From Ophiostoma sp. CBS 140.51 (taxonomy: Eukaryota; Ascomycota; Sordariomycetes; Ophiostomatales; Ophiostomataceae): 64,000 nucleotides of DNA. The notes below the pieces were generated by a model that searched no databases, had not been told where the DNA came from, and saw nothing but the letters and a program-made list of their open reading frames with translations. Location of the stretch: assembly GCA_029298735.1 (NCBI GenBank), contig JANSLP010000149.1, positions 1 to 64,000 on the forward strand, written 5' to 3'. Positions 14,301 to 26,161 of the stretch are shown in pieces; positions within the stretch are counted from its first letter, which is position 1, and every line of letters starts with the position of its first letter. A program made the position numbers and the translations under genes.

Positions 14301-16116
14301 GTTTGGATTTGCCTGAGTTTGCCTGGGCTCCTATTACCGTCCCACGGTTCTCGATGTAAGTTTGGTGCCGTTCTCGTCGCTGGTTGGTCTATTTTGTTCT
14401 GTGGCGTGGTCGGCCAATTCTGTGCAGAGGCAAAAGAAGGCGAAGAGGATACAAGCAGGTACTTGCTGCTGTACTTGCAATTGCACCACTGTATTTTCCT
14501 GCGCTGTCGGCTGCTGCTGTCGCTGACCTGAGCCTAGGGCTAGCAGTAATGGGCCAGACCTGGGCTCGGCCTTGAGGATCTCCAGTACCCGCACCTGGCA
14601 CTGACAATCTTCCAAACAGGAAGGAACAGCCCTTCTTCTTCACACCTGCTCCTCCTCAGAGAACGAACATAGTTGCTCCTTCTGATTCTGTCGCCAAATA
14701 AAAGCGAGCCCCTTTTCCATTTCTTCTCGCCTCCGACCCCCCTTTTGCACTCTTTCCAAATATTTCCGTCACGATCGGTCGCCCTTTCCTCGCATTCACA
14801 ATATTCTCAAAGAACAACTGCACTAGCGCTGCAGAGCGCAGAGCGCAGAACACAGACAATCCTCTGTCTCTCAGGACACTCCCACCGGCCTGCTAACCAC
14901 ACGCCCCTACCTCTCCACCTTCCGCACGTTCCACACAACACTCTGCTTCTGTGGGTGTGTGACCCTCACCCTCTTCAACTCTTGTGCTTGTTGCCCTCTC
15001 GAACACCCCCCTTACAAACTGACCACTGTTTTATTTCTTTATTTCTTTTTGTTTCTTTTAAATTTTTCTCCTTCTCTGCTTCCGCACATTTCGTCGCTCT
15101 TTTGCCACGGATCGAGCTGGTTTCCCAGTCTGTGCCAGTATTGGCCATATTTGCAGTCCTCGTCTCCCCATGTTCGATTCTCGAATTTCGATCCTCTTTT
15201 AACCTCGTCTTCCACGGGTTGCTGCACTCACGCTCAGCTCCACGTCCCATTCTCTCACCCCGTTCTCTATTTCAGAACTGCTCCGTGCATTGGTATGTCG
15301 TCATTTTATCCCACTGCTCTTAATTGTCTGAACTGGGGGGGCCTAAATCGACCCCATTCTCTCCTCTCGTTCTCATGCTTCCTGGCTTCCAATGGATCGT
15401 TTCGTCTCTTTTTCCTTATCCTTTTTGGTTTTTATTTTATGTTTTTCTGCTTCTTCTTCTCCCTCCACTAACAGACACCAGCTGCAGTCCCGTCCCACTA
15501 GAGCCAAAACGAGAAAGGCACAAAACCGCAGAACCACAGAACTACGTTCGACTTCAGTGATTTCCTTTTATAAAGAGAACGGCCTACCTGTCGCCTCTTT
15601 CCTCCTCTGCTTTTCCACCCCCCTTGTTTGCTCTTCCGTCGTACCTTCTCTTTTCTTATCAACCGAAGCTGCCCTTTATAGTTTCACCTGGCCATATATT
15701 GCACTCGTTCCTTGTTGGGCTACTCCCCCCATCTCCACCTCACACACACGGCACACTCGCACCTAGACGAAGTTCCTGACGACGGTTGCTCCTTCTCTTT
15801 TTATTTTTATTTTTTACTACTAATACTGAGAGGCCCCGCGTTACTCCTTGTCTCTCACAACAAACACGCAAACAAGCAACAACGAGCCTTCGCTCTTTCC
15901 CTTCTCGTTGTTACATCTCAAGCTCTCCCCCTTTTCACGGAAGCTCCTAATCGACTTGACTTCTATCCTAATTTTATTAATTCCTGTCTCTTTTCCCTCT
16001 TCTCTCTCTCTCTCCCTATAACCACCTCACCCGGACATTTCGAGTGACCGCCGCACCACGTCACATTACATCATATCCTTATCGATCATCACTTTTACCA
16101 CCCTCATATCGCCAAC

Positions 16117-18136
16117 ATGCCGCGAGGGTCAGGGTCCCCGCCGCCAGCAGGCTCGCCTGCATCGAGCACACACAGCAGTCGTACTCAGAATGGCTCTACA
16201 GTTCGCAAGGTTTGTTTTACTTGTTCCCGACGAATTCGAATTTCGTTGCGCCTCCACGTTGCCCTATATCGCGATTATGAGTTTCCGACCCCCGATCTCG
16301 CCACTCCTGGCACACCTCTCTGGCTTGTTGATGTAAACAAACCATAGTTGTGTGCCCATCTACCGTCCGCCCTATCTTCAATAACTGCTAACACCACCCT
16401 CCGCATTATAGTCTGAACGGTCCCATGAAGAAAACCAGGAGCGCGCTTTTATCGCCGCTTCACGACGTGCCGATCGCAGCCTCGAAGCCCGGATCCAGTC
16501 CGCCCGCATGGCGTCCAACATCCACAAACAGCGCACCGGCCGCGGTTTCAAAATCTCCGAGGAAATTGTTTTGAAAGAGGACATGTACGAAGAAGAAGAC
16601 GACGACCTCCCGCGCCTCCAACGCAACCAGAACCGTGGCTACAGCCTCGACCTCAACAACATACCCGCAGGGGTGTCTGTCAGCGAATACCACGCCCGCA
16701 TGCTTCACGAGGCCGAAATCAACGACTTGTTTGCCCGCACTTTCGGCTCGTTGTCAGGGCCATCGCCAGTTATGCCTCAAGGTCAGGTACCTCTGCAGCA
16801 GCTGCAGCAGACGCAGCCACAGATGCAGCAGCCACAGCATGCCCCCGTGCTCGCCAGACAAGATTCGTCAATGTCACAACAATCGCAGGGTACGGCCGAA
16901 CAGTACGCCATGCAGTTCCGGCTCCAGCAGCAACAGCACCAGCAGTACCACAACCAGCAGCAGCAGCCGCCGTATCCGAATCCGACGCAGCCACAACAGC
17001 CCGGCCAGCTTTACCAGGCACAACAACAGCAGCCCTTTCTAGTTCAGCAGCAGCAGCAGCAGCGTGTCAATGTCAACGACCCGGCCTACTTCCAGCACCG
17101 CACCTCGATCGCATCCGTGGCCGTGAGCAACGACGGGAGCGGCAGCTTCACCATGGTTGGCGCCTCGCCCCACGCTGCCCACGCAGGATTGGTCGGACCC
17201 GCGTCGCGGACCAACTCCGTGGCTACCGGAGCCGATATGCTGCCCGGCCTCTCGAACGCCAGCAGCAGCAACGACACTGGGTCGAACACTGGCTCGCACC
17301 GCATGCCCATGGCGATCGACATGTCCACGGTTGCAGGCGGCTATACCATCCCGGCAACTGCACACGATGGGTTCCGGCCATCCTTGGGAGTGCTCCCTTC
17401 GCATATCCTGTCGCCCCAGGCGCCTGGACTTGACTATGCCAGCACTCCTAACACGACCCCATCTGTATCAACTTCTGCGTCACAAGGTGAGGCGCCCCTT
17501 AACAGGTTACGCACAATATCATCAACACACAACAACTCACATCTGCTCATAGATGGAAGTATTGCGGCCGTGTCTTCACACAGCGCCATACCCCACATTC
17601 GCCGTGAAAGCAGCGGTAATGTTCTGACGTCGTTTGGCGCTGTTGCGACCATGTCTATGTCTCCAACCTCCGCTACCGTGAAGCCCATTGACACGGTTGC
17701 GTGGGCCGAGGATGCGGGCACAGCTGCTACGATGTACCCGGTGCTGGACCCGAATGTGCCTCAGCTTGTCAACGGCAGCGTTCTCAACGGCAGCGCTCTC
17801 AGCGACAGCACAGCTGTGACAATGCCAATGGCTTGGTCCATGTACCCCCAGGACGGCTCGGTTCCCGCCACCGCAGGTCCTGCCACAGATGTGCCATTTT
17901 CGCAGCCCATGGCTATGGACAGCAGTATGAGCGCCCCTGTCGACTTTATGACCACCGACCAGCCCCGCCCGGGCTCGACTGCCGCATTTCCGTCTCAGGT
18001 CCCTATGCATGCCCTCCCCCCCAACATGACGGCGGATGCCATGAAGGAACAGTTGAGCAGCCGGATCGGTACTCCGGGTGGCGGCGAGGGCGATCATTGG
18101 AACGAGTGGATTTCGTTTCAGAATACCGCGGAATGA
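16117..18136 (+). CDS. Conserved fungal glutamine-rich acidic protein, possible transcriptional co-regulator
   Basis: Two exons, 16117-16209 and 16412-18136, encode about 605 residues. Exon 1 (31 codons, Ser/Pro/Gly-rich) ends in AAG followed by a GTTTGT donor. The 202-base intron ends with a GCTAAC branch point and a TATAG acceptor, and joins in phase 0 to SERSHEENQERAFIAASRRA, a block I recognise from a fungal family of unknown function. An acidic segment (EDMYEEEDDDLPR) follows near residue 83. Residues about 125-220 are Gln-rich and encoded by CAG/CAA runs, and the rest is Ser/Thr/Asn-rich and probably disordered. There is no DNA-binding domain, signal peptide or membrane segment. The composition suggests a nuclear scaffold or co-regulator, which is inference. 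A 66-base in-frame segment (17487-17552) has GTGAGG and CATAG ends and may be an optional intron. The start is the ATG in a good context (CCAACATGCC). Confidence 0.85.
16795..17064 (+). repeat. CAG/CAA-rich tract encoding the polyglutamine region
   Basis: Interrupted CAG and CAA triplets code for runs of Gln within the protein at 16117-18136, ending in a five-codon Gln run just before 17065. Such tracts are prone to slippage and often differ between isolates. Confidence 0.8.
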
Positions 18137-21100
18137 TCTATAATTATATCTACTTCGATCTTTCGATTCTTCGACTACCTTTTTGTCTACTCCTCGATCT
18201 CACCTACCGCTGCGGCAATTCCGTCGACTCATCGACTGGCGTGTCTACGAGTTCCCACCGAGTGATTCGACCGAGCTACCTTTATTTTCCCACAACTCAC
18301 AAGCCACGGCACATGCCAATATATTAAATTGCTGGGCCATTGACCCCTTCTGATTTTCGCTCTACGACCTATTGTTCTGAAAGACTGTTCTCTTTCAGCT
18401 TTCTGCATGCTTCGTCTACAGACGGGGCCGATATCCCATTTTGCAGGCGTTGTTTTGTTTCATGCATTACTTCGGTATACTATTGGGGTTCTCTCAGCTC
18501 CATTTCTTTATGTTCTATACCGATTTCTGTTGGCGGTTATTTGTTTTTCTTTTCCTTACTTCTTTTTCGATGTGGTTATTTTGTCACGGTTCTTCTTTCG
18601 AGAAGTCTGCTTCTATTATATCCTGTCACTCCCTTATTTTCTTGCGGGCGCATTGTTTTTTGTTCATTATGCACTTCTTTTTACCTGGGGAAAAAAGAAT
18701 GGGAAAGTAATGCTCACACGGGACACACTTGGGAGTACGGAAAAGATTCATCTGGCTTGCTTTTTCATACTTCATTTTCTTTCCCGGTGTCTTCTCTTCA
18801 AAATTGATTATACGTTTGGGTTACGGTTTTTCTTTTTCTGCTTTGTTTTTCTGTCTCTTTTCTTATGCAGGTAACGCGACCATGACGCCGGTGACTCTTT
18901 TCCTTCTACCTTTTCTTTCCCTCTTTTTTCTTTCCCTTTTTATATTACGACGCAGGACGAGAAGACGAATCTGGCGAACGGGGACGCAGGCCAACCGATA
19001 CGGTGATATCAAAAACACACACAAAACGGACGTCGCGAACTTCATTGTGTACTCCATTTGTGCAGGTCACAATGAACTTCAATTCGAAAGATGACATCGG
19101 GGGATACAGCAAATGACGACCAAAAAACATTGCAAAACATTACGAAATCCAACCCAGTAGGGACATTGGGAATGAGCCTGAGCCCTGGACATGCCTGCGC
19201 GCGCCAAAGATAACAAAAAAAACGCCATAGGGACTCGGCCGAGTATTTAGATATTCAACTATTCCTCCACTGTCTTTTCCTTTAAGGAAAGAAGTCAATA
19301 TACTTTTTTTCAGGTTACCCTTTTTTTCTGCCTTTCACCTGTGACTTTAATATGAAATTTTATGCATTGTGAAATGCTTTTATGAGCCGACGGAGCATCG
19401 TGAGATCCTGCGGCAGGAGGTGAGATTTGATCTCCATGGCGGTGCCGGTCGCGGGTTCATCCAACGGACACAAGACGGGACGAGAGGAGATATCGTGGGA
19501 CTGGGACGCGTCTGTGCGGAGCGCGTTTCCAAATCACGGTGCAGTGCAGGGCCAGCCTTTGTGGGTAACTTTTGTCGAGAGACGTGAGACCTGGTAAGTT
19601 GTACGCTGTCAGATGCACTCTTATTTATTCTGACACGCCGTATTCGTATGTACATACGGTTTTATGCACGTCAAGATACAAGATTTAACACGACGTATTT
19701 CTGAAGACAATGATGAAATCTCCATGTCAATATCCGAGTGCGACAAGCGCGTTGTGTGTTCTTCACCTTTTTTCTTTTTTCGTCAAGAGAGCTCAGCCTC
19801 ATTGGGCTGGGCATCCTTTTCTTTTTGCGGGTCCTCTTTTTGGTGTGTTCCCACCTGTCAATTGGCGAGCCAGGCTGATCGACCCTTGTCAAAAGGTCAA
19901 AAGTCCAGCATAACCGTCGTTCCGTCCGCCGATCCCCTTGGGCGAAAAGCTCGAACCTCAAGAACAGCCACACTCTTGGCACAGAGGACCTTTTAAGAGA
20001 ACGCCTTGTCGGCGTTGCACAGAAATAGGAACCGATGGAATTGTCGTTGGATATCTGGAACCTCTTGTTTCATCCCGTCTTCTCAAGTTTCTATTCAAAG
20101 AAACAAGCACTTTATTCTCTTGGCATCGCAGAACGTGGATCTCTTGTCAACTCCTTCCTTGACTCCTGTGAAACGACTTTGGAAATCCTTACGACGTACT
20201 CAATCCTCGCGGATCCCGGAACAAAAACGCAGTGACCCAGAAGGTCCCAAAGAAGGACATCCTCCTCCCACGACAGACTCTCATTGCAACGCTGGCCAGC
20301 CCTATGAATCCTGTGCAATTTGCACCTGGCAGGCATGGCAGTCCTGTCCTTTTGTCACTCCTGTCACTCCTATTCCGTATATTTCGTGTTCCCACTGAGG
20401 TCAGATTCTGTTGTTATGCCTCTGATTACATTCAGGCGATGATGCGCGGCAGTCAATTCCGCCATGCTCCATGCTGCACCGCCGTCAGAAACAGCCGCGT
20501 AGTCTGTTCCTATTTCGGTATGCACTGCTGACGAGAGCAAGGACTCGTGAGTGAGGAAGAAGACGAACGAATGGTGAGCCAACTGGACCCTCCCTCAAAA
20601 ACTCAGCCGCACTGCCCGCCTCGGGGAAGGAGAAGCCAAACGCAGCCAACGCAACAGTCTAGTCCCGAACAGCGACATGTCTCCACTCGAGGTCCCTTCT
20701 TTTCGACTCTCTCCCAGTTTCCTCACTTTTGTTTGTTCACTTTCAGAGTCTACACGTTCATGATGAGGAGAGTACTCTTCTCATGGAGAATGAGGCTCTT
20801 GGCGATGTCAACTTTGTTGTTGTTTTGAGTAAAAACTGCCCAGAAAAAAAACAGCCTTTTCCTGCATGGCGGGGACCAGGGTTTCGGTCATGATGGATGT
20901 GAGCTAGCCTTTTCTCATTGCTCTCTTTGAGACCCCTGCTCGTCCCTTTTCCGCGTGGAGCTATTTTCTTCACTTTTCTGTTCTAACGGAGTCCACAAGG
21001 CGTTTCCGGCGCGTGGCAGGCTTCCCAGAGCTTGTTCTTTTTCTTTCCTTTTTGTTCAAGCTCTCTCTCTCTCTCAGGCCAGCCTGCATTTGGGTACTGG

Positions 21101-21569
21101 TGCATTGGCCTTTTTGCTCATTGCCCATTTGTCCATTGGAGGGGATTTTGAAGGAGTGGAGACAGTGAAGGCATGCCGCTCCTCACTCCTCCTATCGTGC
21201 TCCTCATCGAAGGGAGTGAGCAGGAGGATGAGAGAAGAAAGTAAAAAGGGCCACGGTGCGCCACTTTTTCAATCCTCACCTTTCTCGTCGGGATTTCTGT
21301 TGCTTCTTCTTTTCTGTTCTGTTGCTGTCTTCTTTTGATTTTCTTTTGTTCTTCGTCTTTTTTCCTTTTGTTATTCACCATTGTCCACACCGTCCGCTCA
21401 CCGACGTCTCTACACAACCTCTCACAAACAAACACGTCCACGAGAACATGCACCGATAGCAATCGACGACCCGTCTCAGAGGAAGAAGAGGGAGCTCAGG
21501 CTCCGACCAACGCACATCCGCGACTAATACACAACTACACAACTTTCACAATACCTCTCGCACGTTACA
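18137..21569. other. Intergenic region, 3.4 kb
   Basis: I see no supportable gene. The first 800 bases downstream of the gene at 16117 are T-rich on the plus strand and probably hold its 3' UTR. The open frames here are Phe/Ser/Leu-rich because of T and CT tracts. A small inverted repeat, TTTCCTT/AAGGAAA around a single T, lies near 19280. The last few hundred bases before 21570 are C- and A-rich, as is usual for fungal 5' leaders. Confidence 0.65.
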
Positions 21570-23006
21570 ATGACCTTCCACCGCAATCAGGCACAGTTTG
21601 TGCGCGCCCGCTGGCGGCGTGCCATCTTGTTCCCCGTCTGGGCCTTCCAGACCGCTTTGTTATTGGCCATCTTGGGCGTTTTCTCATACCGCCTCGCCGA
21701 AACCGCCGAACACTTTGCCGAGAACAAAAAGGCCGGCAAAGTGCCGACCGTCGAGCTTGCCTGGGAGGTGACCAATGTCGCCCTGGGCGTGCTCTGTCTT
21801 GTGTTGACAATCATGGAGGCGGCGCGTCTCTTGGCGGAGACGCTCACTCCCTACTTTTTGTTGGCCTGCCACATTATCAAAATGACGTGCGCTGCGGCGA
21901 TGCTGGCACTCGACATTGTGGTGTACATTAACCGCTCGGAAGGCAACTGGTCGTCGATTGGCCTGGCGCTGGACGTGGCACTGCTGGCGGCGATGCTGGG
22001 GCTGTTTGTGTATGCCATTGTAACATACCGGCGGCTGGTGCAGTCGTACGACGACTACTACCACGACCCATCACGCAACACGAAAGCGTTTGGATTCGGC
22101 AACGGGTACGACGAAATCGAGCTTGGCGGCCCCGGCGCGTGGACGAGTACGAGCGGTCTTGTCGGCAACAGTGCCGCCATGGGTTCGGCCAGTGGTGGTG
22201 TTGCCAGCGGAGATGTGTACTTGCGCGCAGGACCATACAACGACGGTCCGACCGAATACGACCCGGCGGCTAATACAGGTGGCGAGGCCAGCGGCCGCAG
22301 CCGATCCGTCTCGGCCGCTTCTTCTCTGAGAGGCTCACCATCTGGCGCTGTGGGTGGCCCCCCCGGCGCTTTGGACGAAGGCAGCCGCCGCGCCAGCTAC
22401 AACCACGAACGCGACACCCAGTTTGACAGCTACGTCATGAACCGGGCCAGTGCCGCCCTGAGCCAGGATGATGTCGACCGGGCCATCCATTCCGAGCTAT
22501 GGGGGACAGCGCGGCCGCCATCCGGTACGATAAGTGTGAACACCAATGTTGTTGGGAGCACAGTCGAGCGGTCCAACAGCGTCGTCGCGACAGGCACCGT
22601 CGCGAGCCACCACGCCATCCCCGCCACGACTCCCCAACGCGAGGCCATCAACCGCACGGTCAGCTGGAGTGTCGAGCACGGACTGGTTTCGGTGCCGGAG
22701 AGTCTGAATGAAGACTATGACGGAACAAACACGCTGCGGACGGTCGGGTCGGTAGCAACCATTGCGGAGGAGTATGAGGGTCAGGCGCACGGTACGCAGG
22801 GTGTTCGAAATGCCGCCGCCGCTGCGTATGGCGAACGCGCACAAGACGAGAATGAGGTGGACATTGACGCTCTGGCGCACGGTCGGTACCGCACTAAGGG
22901 CGCCAACGAGGACCGCGCGCTGCTGATGGGCCATAGCCGGCAGGGCAGCCTGGAGGACGAGGAAGATGATGAGCGGGGGGCCATCCCAGAGACGGTCCAC
23001 CATTAA
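21570..23006 (+). CDS. Four-pass membrane protein (MARVEL-like topology), function unknown
   Basis: A single uninterrupted frame encodes 478 residues. The N-terminal third has four hydrophobic segments at about residues 20-40, 62-84, 93-120 and 128-150, a topology typical of fungal MARVEL-like or SUR7-like plasma-membrane proteins. A tyrosine-rich turn (YDDYYHDPSRN) follows the last segment. The remaining 300 residues are Gly/Ser/Asn/Asp-rich with an acidic C-terminus (EDEEDDERG) and are probably cytosolic and disordered. I do not recognise a named family. The start lies after a CA-rich leader (GTTACAATGACC). The gene is convergent with the HNH gene; the stop codons are 135 bases apart. Confidence 0.8.
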   Translation: MTFHRNQAQFVRARWRRAILFPVWAFQTALLLAILGVFSYRLAETAEHFAENKKAGKVPTVELAWEVTNVALGVLCLVLTIMEAARLLAETLTPYFLLACHIIKMTCAAAMLALDIVVYINRSEGNWSSIGLALDVALLAAMLGLFVYAIVTYRRLVQSYDDYYHDPSRNTKAFGFGNGYDEIELGGPGAWTSTSGLVGNSAAMGSASGGVASGDVYLRAGPYNDGPTEYDPAANTGGEASGRSRSVSAASSLRGSPSGAVGGPPGALDEGSRRASYNHERDTQFDSYVMNRASAALSQDDVDRAIHSELWGTARPPSGTISVNTNVVGSTVERSNSVVATGTVASHHAIPATTPQREAINRTVSWSVEHGLVSVPESLNEDYDGTNTLRTVGSVATIAEEYEGQAHGTQGVRNAAAAAYGERAQDENEVDIDALAHGRYRTKGANEDRALLMGHSRQGSLEDEEDDERGAIPETVHH

Positions 23007-23141
23007 GTCGTCACGAGTGCATTCAAGGCGTTTGGAGTTACAGTATTAGCATTAAGTACATATGTGATCAAGATTATGAACATCATTCATCCCACAGCGT
23101 AATGACCTCGCCATCACTTCGTAATCACTCCTCCCCTGCGC

Positions 23142-24130
23142 TCACTTCGCCTTCCACCTTAGTCGACTCGCCCATGCGGCAAACCGCTGCATCTCCGGCT
23201 CTGCCAACAGTCGATCCACCGTGTAATAGTACCGCGCCAGGTCCTCGTGGCTCGCGAACCGGTGCACCTGCCGGTGGCAAGCTCCACACAGCCATGCCAC
23301 GTTCTGCAGCTCGTCCGCCCGGTGCCACCCCCTCTTGACCACTTTGGCATGCACAAACCGTGGAATCAGGTGGTGGTAGCTCAGATTGATCCAGTCGCGG
23401 CCGCAAATCTCACAACCCTCGGCCTGGTCACGGGTCGAGCGCGGTGGTGGCGGGGCCGCCGCAACGGCGACCATGTAGGACGAAAGAGCGGGGGCAACAA
23501 TCTCGGCGGCCGTGTTGCCCAGCCCGTAGGCCTCCATGGAGTCGGCGACAGGGGAAGGGTCGAGGGTGGGGAGCAGCTCTGTGACACGTGCCGGGTTGAG
23601 TGCACCCGGTATAGGCACGCCGGCGGATGTGCTACCGTCCTCGGCGACGCCGTACTTGTTCCTCAGTGAAGCATCGGCGATCCAGAGGTGGTGCTCGAGT
23701 GTCCTCAACTCTTCGGGCAGCAGGTCAAACGTCTCGCGGGCGAGGTAGTCAACAAACTCGGCCAAGTCGTCGGCGGGGTCGGCTTCAATCTTGTCTGTGT
23801 TTTTGTCTTCGTTGTCATTCTTTAGTTGATTTTGTAGTGCTTTGCTTGCCTTTGTCTCTGGTGATTCAACAACCTCCCAGTCGTCATCGCCATCGGCATC
23901 TGCTTTGGTCTCTGCTTCCGCATCCGCCTCCGCCTCAGCCTCAGCTTTGGCCTCAGCCTCGGCCTTCTTGGCTTTACGTCTTCGCTGCTTCCGTTTCGGC
24001 TTGACCTCTGGCTCAGTCAGCTTGTTGATCAAAACTGAAGCCAGGGCATCACGGTAGACGGCATAGTTGGTCTCGGCAATGTCGACGTCAAAGATGGCGT
24101 CCGGTTGTGTGCCACACTCCATTGTGGTGG

Positions 24131-24172
<42 letters not shown>

Positions 24173-24221
24173 ATGGAGTGGGGTGGTGATTATTGTAGCT
24201 ATTTACTCGAGTTGACCTCAT
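23142..24221 (-). CDS. HNH-domain protein of a fungal family (putative nuclease fold)
   Basis: A single exon encodes 359 residues. The C-terminal part carries a zinc-bound HNH-like module: CEIC at residues 270-273, YHHLIPR at 282-288, and CGACHRQVH at 322-330. The two CxxC pairs are the expected zinc ligands and the paired His the expected catalytic position. The N-terminal half is low complexity: 13 consecutive Asn at residues 18-30, then a Lys/Arg patch (KPKRKQRRRKAKK) and a long Ala/Glu/Asp-rich run. The basic patch could be a nuclear localisation signal. The ATG at 24122 (residue 34), just after the Asn run, is an alternative start that would remove the repeat. HNH modules cut or bind DNA in many families, but this fungal family has no function known to me. 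Confidence 0.85.
24132..24170. repeat. (GTT)13 trinucleotide microsatellite
   Basis: Thirteen uninterrupted GTT triplets on the plus strand read as 13 AAC codons on the minus strand, giving the Asn run at the N-terminus of the HNH protein. If translation starts at 24122 instead, the microsatellite lies in the 5' leader. A perfect repeat of this kind is probably polymorphic. Confidence 0.95.
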
Positions 24222-26161
24222 CCATCAATCATGCGGTGTATTGCCGTCTTATACAAGATCATTGTTGATATCTGCTACGGTAGTCTATCGACGTTTTGAA
24301 GTCTCGTCGGATTGACGTCAAGGTCGCTCGCTGTCTGTGAGAGCTCGGAAAGCTCCTGGAGCCCCGCAGCTTAGCGGCAGTTGACTTTGGAGCGCCCCCA
24401 CAGCGCTGTACGATTGTCTGCCCGCCGAAGGTTTAGCGCCTCTTTTCGGCTGATTGACTCATGCGGAAATGGCACTGAAATCAAGAGACTACTACACTTA
24501 CACGCCAACAAGGCAGACTTTCTTCGTCGGCGACAAAAGACTGGAAAGACTCCACGGCGGTCTTCGGCGTGCACGCAGCAAAACATAAAAAGCCTGCCGC
24601 CAAGAGATGTCAGAAAAGAAAAGAAAACAAAAGAATGAAGAATAATATGAAAATAGCGAGTTGTCGTCAAGAGAGAGAAGCCACGTTGTTTAACATCAAC
24701 GTCGTTGACTGCCCGTTAAAGTCATACTTTTGTTTCTTTCATTTTTGGTGACTCTCACTTACACCCGACTCGTATTCACCGGCATGTGGCGTGCAGGAAT
24801 CCAGGAACGGCTCCCGTCGAAGATTCGACGGGTTGTTCTATGCTTATTCCCATTTTATGTTTGTGTTTCGTGTCCCACGAATCCTTTCACCGAGAACCTG
24901 AGGACTGTCAAAGGATCAAGTCATACAGAAAAAGTCCTGATACAGTTGTAATACTAGGCAGACTCATCATGGCCGCCTCCAGCCTCGCATCGTTGCACGA
25001 CCTGTAAAGGTTAGATTAAGGGGACTTGAGGTTATTTTGGGATTTGTTCAAAAAAGAAACGAAACAGACGAAACGGATGGCCTGCGTTATCGTGGACTTT
25101 TCGTAGATCTATCGTCATTGACAAAGTTGAATCGGAATGCAAAGCAAAAATAGACGCCACTCCCGCGAACCCGCACACTAAACTGACTTAGATCCCGCCC
25201 GTGTTAGCGGAAACAGCCGTACATACAGCGTCTTCACAAAGATGGCGATCATAAATGACGATGACTTCAAGATAGACACACTCAACTGGGTACAAATAGA
25301 TGGTCAGCCATCTCTTCTCATCTTTACTTGAAATATGCGCACATTCTCTTAAATGCTCAATAAATGCGCATACCGGTAACCCTGAAGGCAATGCAGCCTT
25401 TACGCCTAGATCTGATCTCACTCTGAAGGAACAAAAAGCAAGTAAAACAAAAACGTCAACACCCGCTTATGAGACGCCTTCCCTCCGCTTATGTGCCTGT
25501 AAGCCGCATGCAAGTCGCCTACGCACAGCCTGCTGACCTCGCCTTCTGGAAGCCACCCTTCTCGTCTTGTCCTCCCTTTTGATGCAAGCCTTTTCGTCCT
25601 TCGCTTCCTCTCGTCTGATATTCCTATTCTTGTCGTCGGCGTCGACGACATTCTTTTCTGTGAATTTTATTTATATTTCCACCAAACATTGCATTCACCC
25701 ACAGCCTCGCCTGTCCCCTCGATACAACCCCTGCTCGTGTTTTCTTCTCGTTTCTCACAGTTGCAACTCCTTGCGTTCCCATCTTTTCGCTTGGCAGGAA
25801 ATGCACGCACACAGCCAATCGCTTGGCACCGCCACCCGCATTTTCTCATTCTCACTGCCCAAAAAAGACCAAGAAAATACATGACCAAGCCCTGTGATCA
25901 ACACCCTTCTCCAAAAAATACAAAAATACAAGATACAAGACACGAGGTCAGAAGATCAACACATTAAAAGGCAAGGCGTGGCAGCTGCCTAATATTTGAG
26001 GAGGCTTGCTCTTTCCATTTTGGATCGCGAACAGAAAAGTTGTCAACAACACTTATGCTCACAGTCGCGCCTTCTTGTTTTGACCGCGACTTCCTTCTTT
26101 GGTGCCTTAACTCGCCCCTATTTCTGCCCACATCGCTCGTAGGGCTGAACAGGCAAACAAG
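24222..26161. other. Divergent intergenic region between the HNH and hydrolase-like genes
   Basis: This 1.9 kb stretch separates two divergently transcribed genes and must contain both promoters. I see no supportable gene. It contains a hairpin-like sequence at 24813-24832. Its right part is CT-rich, as expected for a fungal promoter or 5' leader. Confidence 0.7.
24813..24832. repeat. 20-base near-palindrome with 9-bp arms
   Basis: Arms CCCGTCGAA and TTCGACGGG are perfect reverse complements separated by two bases. It lies in the divergent intergenic region of the HNH and hydrolase-like genes. It could be a regulator site or form a short RNA hairpin; neither is shown. Confidence 0.6.

Larger units (their letters stand above)
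1..16116. other. Gene-poor intergenic region, about 16 kb
   Basis: I see no supportable gene here. Open frames are short (up to about 220 codons), of low-complexity composition (Ser/Leu/Phe from CT-rich tracts, or Lys/Arg/Glu on the other strand), and lack domains, conserved-looking blocks or paired splice signals. Base composition is AT-richer than the coding exons elsewhere in the window. The stretch holds homopolymer and pyrimidine tracts (a T run near 34-52, a CT run near 15990-16015), a tandem repeat at 8229-8374 and a 14-base palindrome at 6095-6108. The final 1-2 kb probably include the promoter and 5' leader of the gene at 16117. Long intergenic stretches in fungi often flank regulators with complex promoters; that reading is inference. 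Multi-intron or noncoding RNA genes cannot be excluded by eye. Confidence 0.7.

Noticed and set aside
14673..15471. Overlapping 216- and 170-codon forward ORFs rich in Ser, Phe, Leu and Pro
   Set aside because: Produced by a CT-rich strand that is open in several frames; probably promoter or leader of the gene at 16117.
17039..18097. Long minus-strand and other-frame ORFs over the Gln-rich gene
   Set aside because: Shadows of the CAG-rich coding frame.
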